64,000 bases of DNA from Rachycentron canadum (lineage: Eukaryota; Chordata; Actinopteri; Carangiformes; Rachycentridae), in contig CM076669.1 of assembly GCA_038496675.1 (NCBI GenBank), positions 11,337,094 through 11,401,093 on the forward strand, in the 5' to 3' direction. A program made the position numbers and the translations under genes. How positions within the stretch are numbered: the stretch's first letter is position 1; every line of letters begins with the position of its first letter. Shown one piece after another: positions 46,184-57,280 of this stretch. The notes beneath the pieces were generated by a model. It was not told where the DNA came from and searched no databases. It saw only the letters and a program-made list of their open reading frames with translations.

Positions 46184-46230
<47 letters not shown>
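46184..46230. repeat. (GA)23 microsatellite
   Basis: Pure 47-base GA tract directly abutting the enhancer-like block on its left. Confidence 0.99.
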
Positions 46231-46232
<2 letters not shown>

Positions 46233-46859
46233 AGTCCAACTGATTGACTTGTTTTTACTCTTGAAAAAAGAGGCATTTTATGGGTTAGCACCAGAGTTCA
46301 AATTAGTTAAGAATTTCGGTTAGGATCAGGTTAAGCATTAACAGCCTTGATTAAAGCTAGGATAATGTATTTAGAAAGTAAAGTCCTCCCCCAATGCTAA
46401 CTACTATACAGCACCATAATTACTTGATGATGCCTTCAGTGTGTCCTATGGGTGTCAGATGTTGAGATACGGCCCTCAGTGCTGTTCTTTAGAATAAATG
46501 CATCAGCATGTGTTTTCACAAACCTCATATAAAAATGCCAAACTCATAGTATTATGAAGAGAAACAGCAAATACGTGTAGTTGAGAAAAAAGTGCAATAA
46601 ATGCATTGTTTAATGATTCTGAACAGGATTCCCACAATCATATATACGTTGTATATAGATATTTGATATAGATATTCAATGAATAACTATTGGAGGATAA
46701 AAGCACCATCATGCGTGGGTGTGAGTATGTGTTTTACTTCCCTTGCTTGTTCTCATTTTATATCCTTTATTGTTTCCTCTTTGTGTTTGCATAGCCTCAG
46801 ATAGAGATAGCAGTTTTAGTGGCACTGACTGCCCTTCCTGTCTTGATTTCTAATTGCTC

Positions 46860-47180
46860 AAGAAGTTGATGGTCCTCATCTAATCTTCTGTCATTGGCCA
46901 AGGTGCCCGGGTCAACCTCTGACCCCCGCTGATAATGTCACATATCCAATTACACGCCGGATGTGACCATATAATCCTGCTGTGGATTTGATTATGGCAG
47001 AGGAGGAAAATGATTTTGCTGTTGTAGCTACTGATGGCTAACAGTGTAGATTTGGAGTTGAAGGTTTCCCTGGATTGAATCCTGAAGCTTTTGATGAGAC
47101 GCACTTGAGCTGGGCTTTGCTAGAGATCAGGCAAATGAGTTTACCCGAAAGGTTTAACTAAAATGATCCCAGTCAGGCAT
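46860..47180. promoter_or_regulatory. Possible conserved non-coding element
   Basis: Long complex block: TCATTGGCCAAGGTGCCCGG, GTCAACCTCTGACCCCCGC, CCAATTACACGCCGGATGTG, GGATTTGATTATGGCAGAGG. It includes CCAAT-type, nuclear-receptor-half-site-like (TGACCC) and ATTA motifs. A 74-codon minus frame across it has no recognisable similarity. Confidence 0.3.
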
Positions 47181-47959
47181 GGATCAGACCTGCACTTTGC
47201 TACAAATACAAACACACACATGAACCACCCTATAGGACGCCTCCCACCCCGCCCCCACACCAACCCAGTGACAGCACCAACACACTCTTCGATGTGATAA
47301 CTTGTGATAGCCGGGTCCTCTACCCCCTCCTCACAGCTGAAGTCATGGCCATCAGGTTCCAGGCCTGTACCAGGAGTGTGTCTGTGCGTGTGTGTGTGTG
47401 TGTAAGTGGAGGGAGATGAGGGGAGAAAGTGAAATACACAAAAATGAGACATAAAGCCAAACAAAATTGAGAAAAGTGAATTGACAGGAAGTAAATAGAG
47501 ACACACAAAGAGGAGAGACTGGGCTGACAGACTTTCTCTCCTCTCAGGAGTCCAGAGGATTTCACAGCTGGGGGGTGGAGGTGGGGGGGTTTGCCAACTG
47601 CCTCTCTTCACCCCCTTCACTCTTGCACACACACAGATCAGTATCATCATTATGTGTGTGTGTGTGTGTCCCTGTTGCACGCACACACACACCCCTCTGT
47701 GTTTACAGCCTAGCAGCACAACAATGCTCATACACTCTATGTGTTTCATTTGTGTTACCGTCCCTCAAACCGCACGACACACGTCACCTCAGTCAAATGG
47801 CAGGGTGCCTCCCCGAAGATGCAAACAGACGATAACAGGCTCGGTCGCCGGTGAAAAGCAACACTGCTCCAAGCATTTAATATAGGGATATCTACCACAC
47901 CGCCACTGGCTGTTGCAGACACACACACACATAGTGGAATGCAAAGAATGAAGCTTTGA
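47181..47959. other. Low-complexity stretch with short CA/TG runs
   Basis: Several short runs (TG at 47,390-47,402 and 47,655-47,668; CA at 47,680-47,691 and 47,919-47,930) and G- or C-rich patches. The 202-codon minus-strand frame at 47,141-47,749 is built largely from these and is not a gene. Confidence 0.5.
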
Positions 47960-48145
47960 CAGTCAGACAGTCTCTCGTTGATATCAGACGCGTGGCGATG
48001 AAGCCAGCAGATAAGATGTGGCATTTCTGATTTGACGTGCCGTATACCCCCCGATGAATTCCAATCAGACCCGCAGGAGCATATTAGGAATGTTACACAG
48101 TAAAGATAAGATGCTTCCTGTCCTGGGTGCCATCGCAACCTTTGG
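47960..48145. promoter_or_regulatory. Possible conserved non-coding element
   Basis: CTCGTTGATATCAGACGCGT, GGCGATGAAGCCAGCAGATA, TTTGACGTGCCGTATACCCC, CAATCAGACCCGCAGGAGCA, AGTAAAGATAAGATGC. CpG content is above the local background, and two GATA-type cores (AGATAAG) are present. Confidence 0.25.
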
Positions 48146-48825
48146 TAACACTTCTAATTTTCTAGATGAATCACATGTGACATAAGGGATGGTGTTTGTC
48201 TCTGGCTGCACCTTCGGCGTCAAATTATCCAAGATGTTGTTGTAGTTTTCCTTTATGTAACAATGTACAAAGCACAGACGCAGTACATTCAAGGTCAACT
48301 GTCCTTTGCACGTGATCATTTGCTCAGTCATGTGCTCAGGTAAGTTAACTTCTGAGTAGCTGTCACGTGAAATGTCCTGCTATCTCACCTTTCACTTTAC
48401 AGCATTGGCTCCCTGTGATACTTTGCCCCCAAAAGCTCAGAGCGCCACAGCGCCACTGACTGAAGGTTGGTCGCCGTATCTGAGTGCTGTTTTCACTGAA
48501 CACTTGAGCTGTGACGCATCTGCGGTAGCTTTAGCCTTCACTTCACTAAGGCACGATGGAGACACTCCCTAATGTTTTCACTTTGATATCTGCATTCTCA
48601 GGCATTCAGGAGACACGCTCTTAATGTGGAGGCACATGTTTGTAGAATCGACGCAGCAGTCTTAGAAATGGTGTGTTATGGGTAAAAGGATTGGACAAGA
48701 ATTTAAGTTTGATGATGTTGGAACTATGTGTGATCTGTAGTCCAAAATTTTGAAGTCAGTCCCCTTTAAGATTTAAAATTCAAAGGCCAAATTAAATAAA
48801 AATTTTGGCTGCCGTGTCTGTCTGC

Positions 48826-48915
48826 TATTCTCCCTTCTCTCCTTCACTTCTCCACAATCTTCCTTCACCTCTCTTTTCTTCTGCCTCCGCTCTGTCTGTT
48901 TTTTCTTCTACTCCC
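48826..48915 (+). repeat. Pyrimidine-rich tract
   Basis: C/T-dominated, ending TTCTTCTACTCCCCCGAG. Confidence 0.6.
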
Positions 48916-49018
48916 CCGAGCAATGGGGACAGCTGCTTATCCCTGATAAACGCCTGGCATTTGGTGCGGCGAGAGAAGAGAGAGATGGGAGAGCGGGGAG
49001 GAGGGAGGACTAAGTGAT

Positions 49019-49048
49019 GGGGGGAGGGGTGGGGTGGGGGTAGGGGGG
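49019..49048 (+). promoter_or_regulatory. G-quadruplex motif
   Basis: Five G runs of 6, 4, 4, 5 and 6 separated by single A, T, T and a TA. This satisfies the four-run, short-loop rule for a very stable plus-strand quadruplex. It lies in a G-rich region (48,960-49,170) with a second G-rich stretch at 49,142-49,161. No promoter is evident. Confidence 0.8.
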
Positions 49049-49639
49049 TCAGATGGGCGCGGCACATCGATCGAGACAGCGAGGAGTGAAAAAGGCAGTG
49101 GGGATTAAAGAGCAAGGTTTTTTGGCAGTGGTCAGCGTAGGAGTGGGGGGTGGAGGGGGGTGGATGGAGAAGATGAGGTCTAATCGTGACCTAGATTCCA
49201 AGATGCCCAGACATAATAGGCAGGGCCTTACCCCACATGAACCCCCTCGCCCCAAACCCTCCACCTCAGTCAAAACAATAACAGAGAGAAGAGGGGCCCT
49301 GTTTGGGGATGGTTCCATCCCACCACCTCAGCCCCTCCTGTGCACTGAATTTGGCCTCTCTGTTGCTAACTCCCAGCAGCTGTATGTAGCCTTGGCCCTC
49401 AAACCTCTGGAAATTCCTGGAAAGGGAACTTAGGGAATGTTGTGTTGTTTGGATAAACTTCGTCTGGGGTCATTTGAACAGACGTCAACTTTATTAGGTT
49501 CTTGATTTTTTTCTCTGTTGCTCAGAGAAGGTCAAAGGACTCCCAAGTGGAGGAGCTAAAAATTGTTTTACAATGTATGCATCGAGTGCTGATGTGTTAG
49601 TGAAGTGAACTTAACAGCATCACCTGAGCATGTCTCTAG

Positions 49640-49850
49640 TCACCGAAGAAGACTATGAGATATGGCCAAAACCTCTGGGAAAAGCTTGAAAGTGAACTTT
49701 AAGTTTGAAATGTTTTATCACAAACTTTTAAAGTTGAACTTTCAGAAATGTGGATTATTTTGTTTTCCTTCTCTTGTTATCTTGGGGCCCCTCAGATTTA
49801 TCTACTGGCTCCTTGGATGTTCAACCCTAGGTTGGGAACCGTAGTAAAAT
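49640..49850 (+). mobile_element. Dispersed repeat with internal hairpin
   Basis: Contains ACTATGAGATATGGCCAAAA, CCTCTGGGAAAAGCTTGAAA, a hairpin, and ends CAACCCTAGGTTGGGAACCG. The GGTTGGGAACC tail is familiar to me from dispersed fish repeats. Short, non-coding and diverged; boundaries are estimated. A second partial copy may lie around 43,240-43,490. Confidence 0.4.
49685..49745. repeat. Hairpin of about 20 pairs
   Basis: CTTGAAAGTGAACTTTAAGT... (49,685-49,707) pairs with 49,721-49,745 (CAAACTTTTAAAGTTGAACT...) across a 13-base loop, with small bulges. About 61 bases overall. Its place inside a dispersed repeat argues for a transposon foldback rather than a microRNA gene. Confidence 0.65.
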
Positions 49851-50105
49851 TTAATTTCCAGTGGAATCGAACAGACAGAACAGTCTGATCTTTATACAGG
49901 TGACATTTTAGTCATTTACCACAATGTCATCAGTAGAGATAATGGACATAAAGTGATAATGTTTCAAGCTGATTGTGATTTACAAGAAGTCTTCAACTGA
50001 GGAGCTTTTATCTCCACATCAAGATTATCACATTGTTTTTGCCTGTGTATGTCTTTGTCATTCTCTCTCTCTCTTCCTCTTTCTGTCTGTTCCTCTCTGG
50101 CACAG

Positions 50106-50275
50106 TAGACTGGAGCTTATCTTGTACCCGTTGCCCTGGTTGTGAAGTCAGACCCAGACAGTCATCGCGATGTGAGACATATCACTGGGATGCATCATGT
50201 GACCTGAGGCTGCTCCTGAGAGTTGTCTCCCTGTTGCCTCTCATGAAGCCAGACAAGTCATGTTTGGAGCATTAG
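50106..50275 (+). other. Possible terminal exon, product not recognised
   Basis: A long pyrimidine tract (CTCTCTCTCTTCCTCTTTCT and more) ends in a good acceptor, CTCTGGCACAG, at 50,105. The frame then stays open to a TAG at 50,273-50,275, about 56 codons containing CTRCPGCEVRPRQSSRCE and LRLLLRVVSLLPL. The cysteine spacing matches no domain I know. No nearby AATAAA. A chance ORF is more likely than a gene. Confidence 0.13.
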
Positions 50276-50672
50276 AGTAGACGCTGAAGGGGCCGTTCTC
50301 TGCGATTGTTTGTTGGTTTGACACACTTACTTCCCAGTTAGTAAAAACAGACCAACATTTCTGATCTTCACTCAGACAAGACCACTATCAACCACGATCT
50401 CGCATGCTCTCTGCTTTTTTTTCATATTCCACCTCGTTTAATGTGACACTGACAAATGTAGAAAAAAAACATGAAAACAAAAACTCTTATTATATCATGC
50501 AATTGGAGCAATTTTCTGACACCAGACTATTTACTCAGCTACTCACCACCTCTCTGCACTTAAGTACAACAACAATAAGTATGATGAAGATGGCACCTCT
50601 GAAATGAAGTAGTTGGTGGTCAAGAATTATCTTAAGACAACAAAGCCACCTTGTCTCTACCTTTTAAAGTGC

Positions 50673-50683
50673 ATATATATATA
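50673..50683. repeat. Short (AT)n run
   Basis: Five to six AT units in AT-rich DNA. Confidence 0.8.
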
Positions 50684-50689
50684 TAAACA

Positions 50690-51589
50690 TAGCTGCTTTG
50701 GAGTTGCTAAAGAATATATTTATTTTCTTTTAATATAATCTGTTCTTTTAATGCTTAAGTCAAAGGCTAATTCCCTTATTTGGCCAGATGCAGCTGATGG
50801 TAGCCTGACCTAAAACACTGGTTATTGGCTGGATTACCACGGGGTGGATCACAGGAATATTTGAAAAGCCGAGGTCAGTGGGTTGGTTGGGGTTAAACAG
50901 AATTTGGTTGTGAGTCAGGGATGGGGAGTTAGTGAGTGCAAGCGTGGGAGGATTGTGGGTTTGGTGCAGAGCAAGGGAGTGAGAGAGAAAGAGAGAGAGG
51001 CTCATCCCATAGCCACCAGCGACAGTGACCAGCCGTTGGATTTGCACTCTGCAATCATTCCAAATAGATGCTGTGCATCCATAATAAGCGTTTTGCACTC
51101 ATGCAAAGTGACAATTTGCACGTAAATACAACCATTGGACGACATACTGGTCTATTTTTGATTCATGGCTGCACAGGGAAGAGGCTGAATGGTAAAATGA
51201 AAAATGCATGAGTGGAGAGAGGAGCTTTATTTCATTGATATTTTACAGAATTATTTGTGCAAAGGTGATTTAAAAGAAGGCAGACAAAGATGGTATGAAA
51301 TAAAACTCAGCCAGTAGCTTCTCAAACATTCCCAGCAGCACCCTGGTCGTTCTTCATGTCCAGCAGCTGCCACAGAACAATACTGCCATTACACAACTGG
51401 GAAAGAGACTCTATAAATAAGATAAAAGGGCCCTGCAAGAAGAGCAGAGGGAATCTGCCAAACTGGCTGGTACAGTGAAAACATACAATTACCCGAGCTA
51501 CTTATGTGTTCACCCAAGGCCAAGTGATTGTAGGTGTGCTCTCAAACAGCAGCATCCTCAACAATCATCCTCTATAACAGCCTGTGGTT
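50690..51589. other. Non-coding stretch, no gene seen
   Basis: Minus-strand frame 50,760-51,098 (112 codons) is Leu/Ser/Thr/Asn-rich without similarity. A GA-rich patch lies at 50,980-51,000. No element recognised. Confidence 0.4.
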
Positions 51590-52000
51590 TGAGCTCCAAA
51601 TCTGGCAAATCTGAACAGCGACTAATATAACCTAAGTGCTAAAAATAAAACAACGCCGCCGCGATATAAATAATCCTAGCAACTAATGTCAGGGGCACTT
51701 CCTCCCTTTGTTCCACACTGAGAAGGGCCGGTGGGTAAAAATAAAGAGAGAGAGTGGAGGAGGGAAAGGAAAAAATGAAGGCGGGATCACATTAAATAAA
51801 GAGGAGAGAGACAATGTGGGCAGTGGAAAAGAAAGAGTGTGAGACAGAGTTCCTGCACACAAAGTGGATAATGATGTGGCCCTGCCGTGGAGAAGAGGAA
51901 TGTGACAACTTTCCCTTCTCTTTCCTCAGATAAAGAGACAAGTGGCTTGGGGCCAACGTGGCCAAGCGGACGCTTTAATTACAAGAGACAAAGGACGGGT
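51590..52000. promoter_or_regulatory. Two possible conserved blocks flanking a purine tract
   Basis: Left block: ACAACGCCGCCGCGATATAA, AATAATCCTAGCAACTAATG, GGGCCGGTGGGTAAAAATAA. Right block (from about 51,930): GGGGCCAACGTGGCCAAGCG, GACGCTTTAATTACAAGAGA. Both have CpG and TAAT cores unlike the purine-rich DNA between them. No coding frame. Confidence 0.27.
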
Positions 52001-52549
52001 AGGGAGGCTTGGGTGGTGGTGGTGTGTTGATGTTGGGGTCCTTGAGTGCGTGTGTGTGTGTTTGTGGTGCAAAAGGGACTAAGGGAGTGGAAAGATTACT
52101 TTATAAGTCAGAAAAAAATTCTGCCTTTTTTTTAAGTATTGGATCAAACTAATCATGTTTGATATATATATTAATGTATTCAAGCACACACACAAGCATG
52201 TAAAAGAACAAAAAACACACACTGGAGCCTGTACAGCTCATATAGCCAAGTCCATTTCACTACATGAAAGGCTAATAAAACTGACAAAGATCTTAAGGAA
52301 TTCAGCTGACAGTATAATTTGACCTGATTTGAGGCTGTGCAGCTTGGCGACAAATATAGCAACACAAAACAACAAAAACGTCTAAAAATATTACTCTGAC
52401 TGTTTGAAATCAAAACTGCAGTCTTTGGAATGACACATAATAGCTATTCATTTTTTTTATTTTATTTTTTACTAAATCGGGCCAACGATCAAAACTAATT
52501 CAATCTCATTCAATATGGGAATAAATTAAAGTTTAATTTCTGTAAATGC
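52001..52549. other. Non-coding stretch, no gene seen
   Basis: Short TG run at about 52,050-52,060 and AT-rich DNA to the poly(A) run. No gene. Confidence 0.45.
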
Positions 52550-52589
52550 AAAAAAAAAAAAAAAAAAAAACAAACAAAAAAAAAAAAAA
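52550..52589. repeat. Poly(A) run with CAAAC interruption
   Basis: A21, then CAAAC, then more A to 52,589. Could be a retrotransposed tail, but no element is recognisable upstream. Confidence 0.96.
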
Positions 52590-55499
52590 CCCTCAATTGA
52601 CTTTGATGTATTTGGGACACTTGGAAGAGGCTCAGGTCCATGACATGGCTTGACGTGGGGTTAGAGTGGACTCTCTTATTACAGGGTCGGAGTTTTCAGA
52701 GGTTGTTGCTGGCTGAACAGAGGTTGGTGGTGGTACTCTGAATAATGGATGATTGGCCCTGTGCTCTTTTTTTCAAGGTAAAATGGGAGCCTAGTAAATG
52801 AGGGTCTGGTCAACGCTTGCGGCCTTGGTGACATATGATACACGACTGCAAACGTCACTAACACACACACACGCACACAAACATTGACAGTCATTGGTCA
52901 ACAATTAGCAACAGGTGCAGCTGTTTAAATGAGAAAATGCGTGTGTGTGTGTCCATGTGAAATGGAAAACCAGACGAGGCTTTAACCACTGTATGTAAGA
53001 GACACGGTAATGTGTCCTCCCCCCACCCAGACATCAGCTTTAAAACAGGAACATGAAGGGACCTCTCAACTGGCATGAAGGAAAACCTCCACCAATCCCT
53101 CCACCACATGAAGAAAATAGAAAATAACTCTGCTTTTCATCCAGAAAAAAACATGTTCCTCAAAAGACTGAAACCAAACTCAAACTAAAACCAACTGGCC
53201 AAACTACCTTCATGATATACAGCAAAATGAGCCATATACAAAACGTGTGCACGTGTAACACTGGCATTATCTGTCGGTGGAAGGAGCTGAAAGTCAGTGC
53301 AACACATTTTCACAGTTTCAATGACAATGTTTTTATTCCTCATATCAAACCTCTGATGCTCTTGGTCACAGGTCACCCCCGTAACCCTTCTGTAACCTCA
53401 TTATTTAATCTGCATGGTCAAGTGCTCATGAGAAGCTGGATCTTGTGGAAGCTGAGAAGGCAAGTTATGACCTGGTGCTTGTGCCGGTGCACGTCTTGAC
53501 ACACAGCAAGCATAACCTGAACCTCCGAGTATGTAAAAACTTTCCGACCCCCCTCCAGGCCAGGGTCACACATAAACAGGAGCTGGGAAGTAGAGTCGAC
53601 TTTGAGCATTAAGAAAAAGCAATTGAGGACACACAAGAAAGGCTTTGTGATGAGGAAAATAACACAGGTGGAATTAGCAACATTACACTTTAATTTGAAA
53701 AAAATGTTTTGACGTGGGTCATGTGACAGTTTATCAGAGTCACATGCTGCCTGCATTGTGGCGTTGAATCTCTAAAGCATCCACAATGAAGTGGAGCGAA
53801 AGTCAAGAAGTCTATTGCAATGCCTTTTAACCCTTTAGAACTGGATTTTGACATCAAGAAAAGGCTGTGGTTTGAAAGTGGTTAGAGATAAAGGCCGACT
53901 GTAAATGAGAAATAGATGCACAGTCAGTATCACCATCACACCGGATGCACCGTCACTATCACTGTTATTACTTGACCCATCGCCTAAAGGCAGATCTTCT
54001 CCTTCAGCGTCAGAATCAGTGAATAACAGATCAATAACTTCATGATGAGTTAACTTTTTTTCTGCTTCAGTTTACTCAAACACAAAGGACAGAATTGCTT
54101 CTGCGTCAATGCATGCGAGCATGTTCAGAATCTCTCCTCCACTATCTCCTCAAACACTTTGAATAGGAACATGACATCAGTTTGGGCTACAGTCAAAGTA
54201 GTGCACGTCTGCTAACTAGTGGTAGAGAGTACAAACGAGATGTGGCACTGCCATTGGAACTATTGTCTGTTTTATTCAGTATTGCTGTTTGTCGCAATAG
54301 TGCGACTTTTGGCGCTCAAAGGGCGAAGTCACAAGCATAGTTTCCCACTATCTATAAGCTCCACCAACTCATTCTTGTCTCCATCCAGTCACAACCCGAC
54401 AAGGTGACCTTTCAGCCAATCAGTTGTTAGCTGTCTAACTTTGAAATGGTCTCACTCTCTCACTCTTTGTCTTTCAGCTGTCATTTCAGTACTGGGATCA
54501 TTCTGTGACCCACCTACACACCTTCACCATCTCACCTATGGAGGTCAGACCAGCTGTAATCAAACCAACCCATCAGAAGTTTACAAGGCCTTATTCTTAC
54601 AGACTATTCCCAAAGGGTTTTTAAGTCAGTAAATAAAGAATAAATAAGAATCCATTGCTGTGGATTTAGAAAGACCCAGATGTCTACGGTTCACTCAAGT
54701 GGCAAGACACTGCATTGGCCCTTACTAGCATAAGCCCCTGAAATAACAACCAAACTGTCAGTTTTCAGTTGTATTGTGGGTAATGTCCAGGTTTTAACAA
54801 AGAGGATGGATGTAAAAGACAATATCTCTAGTTGTTCTGCATCAATTTTGATATAAGACAGTTTAGGATGCAGGGATAAATGACAGTGGTACTGATTTAC
54901 ACATCTAAGCCTTAACAAGATGTTATGAAGTGGTAATATTTAATCACTTGTCCTAGCCCCTCTCTCATTTTATTTAATTACATTTCATTTTCAGTGTATT
55001 TATGTACTTAACATTGTGTCATTGCTGCTGTTTGTCAGAATTGTCCCATAATGTGAGTTCCCATTATTGTACTGTTTTTAACACGATGTAACGAAGATGT
55101 TCTCTTTTTCGTAAAAACAGGATGGGCAGTCATGATTCAGTTGCTGCTGGGATGTTAAGATTTAACTTTCCAAAATGACATCAGTTCTGTTTTCAGGTCA
55201 GTCATCAGTCATGAGTTTATATTGGGGGTTTTGAAAGGTTTGGAGTTACAAGGTTATCACATGACAACATTTCAGTCAGTGTGCACCAGCGCCTGCCAAA
55301 TCAGCGACACACTCCTCAAGTCAGACCAACCTGTCCTATGTGTTTACTAAGCAGTGGAACCCTGCCTGTTTCCACTGAAACAAGATGTTTGTCTTTCTCT
55401 TGATGCTCAGGTTTAATCTCTGGCTTGGTTTTATATTAAAGACAGAGATGATTCAGAGAAAAGGAGGCAAATAGAGGAAACAATGAAAGAACAGTCACA
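52590..55499. other. Long non-coding stretch, nothing recognised
   Basis: Short CA/TG runs near 52,860-52,880 and 52,939-52,952. Overlapping frames on both strands at 53,185-53,756 match nothing I know. At 54,450-54,478 there is a good acceptor (TCACTCTTTGTCTTTCAG), but no convincing donor or start follows. Confidence 0.45.
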
Positions 55500-56060
55500 A
55501 GAGCAAAGCAGCTATTAAACTGGCCGGAGCTTATGCTTCAGTGTTATACCATTGACCTTGAAATGCTTATGCTATTAACAATTCCCACGGTAAATGTGCA
55601 GTTATTACCCTCAGCCACAGTCACCAAAAGTCTGTGAACGGCATAATCAGGACATTATGTTAATCTAATAGAGGTTCAGCAGCGAGTAGACCTACACCCG
55701 CTTGCCCCTACCTGTGCTGCAAGGAGGCAGCCATGCATCCTACAAGTGAATGATGGATGTTGATTGAAGGTCATTACTTAGCACCCTGCTGAACTTCTGA
55801 CCCCCATGCTAAGGGGGGTAAAAGCCCCCTGACGCAAGGTCGAACAGTGGCTGGCACGTCACACACATACAGGAGCATTTTAAACACACATGCATAGGCA
55901 GGTTTACACACAACAAAGCTACACACACTCGCACAATGGCGACAGCCCAAAGAGGATTCAATATCATATGCCATAATCGGCCTCTAAGCCTGAACAGAGG
56001 GGGTCTCTGCGATAGATAGAGCTTAGAGCGCTTCAATCCTATTTTATCTGCTTATATTTC
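55500..56060. promoter_or_regulatory. Possible conserved non-coding region
   Basis: Two blocks. Left (55,500-55,800): CTATTAAACTGGCCGGAGCT, ACCATTGACCTTGAAATGCT, AATTCCCACGGTAAATGTGC, AACGGCATAATCAGGACATT, AGGTCATTACTTAGCACC. Right (55,930-56,060): ATGGCGACAGCCCAAAGAGG, CATATGCCATAATCGGCC, GCGATAGATAGAGC. A short interrupted CACA region separates them. No frame is persuasive. Confidence 0.3.
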
Positions 56061-57280
56061 CTGCACTCATAACTTTTGGGACTTAAAACAAGCTTGGGTC
56101 AAGGCAAGGTCAACCCATATATGACCCTGTGGATGTCTGCAATGTTTTGATGCAATGAATTCAAAGGTTAATATCCATCTACTGACGTCAACTTTGAGGA
56201 GAAGTTGACTGGGGCCTGCATTCCAATTTGTCTGCTTGAAATTTTTATTTATCGCTGTGGAATAACGCACAAAACTACTTGTGACCACACACATACACAA
56301 ATGTGAGCACCGCAGACAAAACCCCGGCGACACCATCTCCTGGGAGCCTGTTTAAACAAGTATCAAACAAAACAGCAGCTAGGAGAAAAAGCTGAAAATT
56401 GGATCACAACGTTTCCCTTGTTTCCTCATTTCTGTTTTCCTCCTCGCTCTAAGCTCGCTTCACGTGAGACTGAGGGACAGGCTAATCCAACGATGGACCC
56501 CCCAAGAGAGAGAGGCAGGGGGTGGGGGTCCTGCCTTTGGGAGGAGGGAAATGGAGGAACAGAGAGACACAAATGGTGGGAAGAGAGATGAGAAAGGTAG
56601 AAAGACAAGGGAAGCCTCCTGTAGCTGTTTTATTAAGGCCTCTCAGTGTCTTTTAGGAATACCTACCGTGCATTTGCAAAGTCTTTATTCAGCTGCTTTT
56701 CTTCCCAAAGGAAGTATCGGGTAATTTCTCTCTCCCTAAATAGACAAGCTGGCTCGCCCCACAAACACACACACAAAAATGTGTTCATTCCAACGTACAT
56801 GTGCAGGCTCCTAACAGACTTAGTGGCTGTATGGTCAGGTACTATAACAATAGCTTACCTCTCTCCCCTGAGACCTTCCTGCTACCTTATGGTTGCTTTC
56901 CATTATGCACCAGCCTAAACTATACATGTTTCATTGCTACACAGGAGACAAACAAAGCCTGAATTCTGTATGAATAAATCAGTGGTGCAACAGCATGAAT
57001 ACCTAAGGACAAGCATGTTAGAGATTGTTATGAAAGATGTATCCTCACCCCCAAGCAGCATGTCTCAGAAATATCCACTCGTACATGTGGCTAGAGTGCT
57101 TTGTTACCATACATAGCCGCTGCTGTCGGAAAATCACAAATGTTCCATGTTTAGACAAATTACCTCCATATGTAGCTTTTGTTCACCTTTTCACTGGAAA
57201 AGACAATAAAAGAGCTACAAGAGCTCTGTGTTTGTGTCTAGATTTGTCCATATAAGCGTGCATATCCATTTTTTTCTCTC
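56061..57280. other. Non-coding stretch, no gene seen
   Basis: GC-moderate near 56,460-56,560 (purine- and G-rich), otherwise mixed. Frames of up to 90 codons without similarity. Confidence 0.4.

Noticed and set aside
47141..47749. 202-codon minus-strand open frame, the longest in the window
   Set aside because: It reads through several CA/TG runs (poly-His/Thr, Cys/Val stretches) and C-rich patches, with no domain and no start context. Compositional.
49053..49433. 126-codon plus-strand frame in G-rich DNA
   Set aside because: Gly-rich part comes from G runs, and no family is recognised. Low stop frequency is expected at this composition.
54441..54632. Frame after a good splice acceptor (AG at 54,478)
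   Set aside because: Only a weak GTCAGA donor follows at 54,543. No similarity and no conserved feature.
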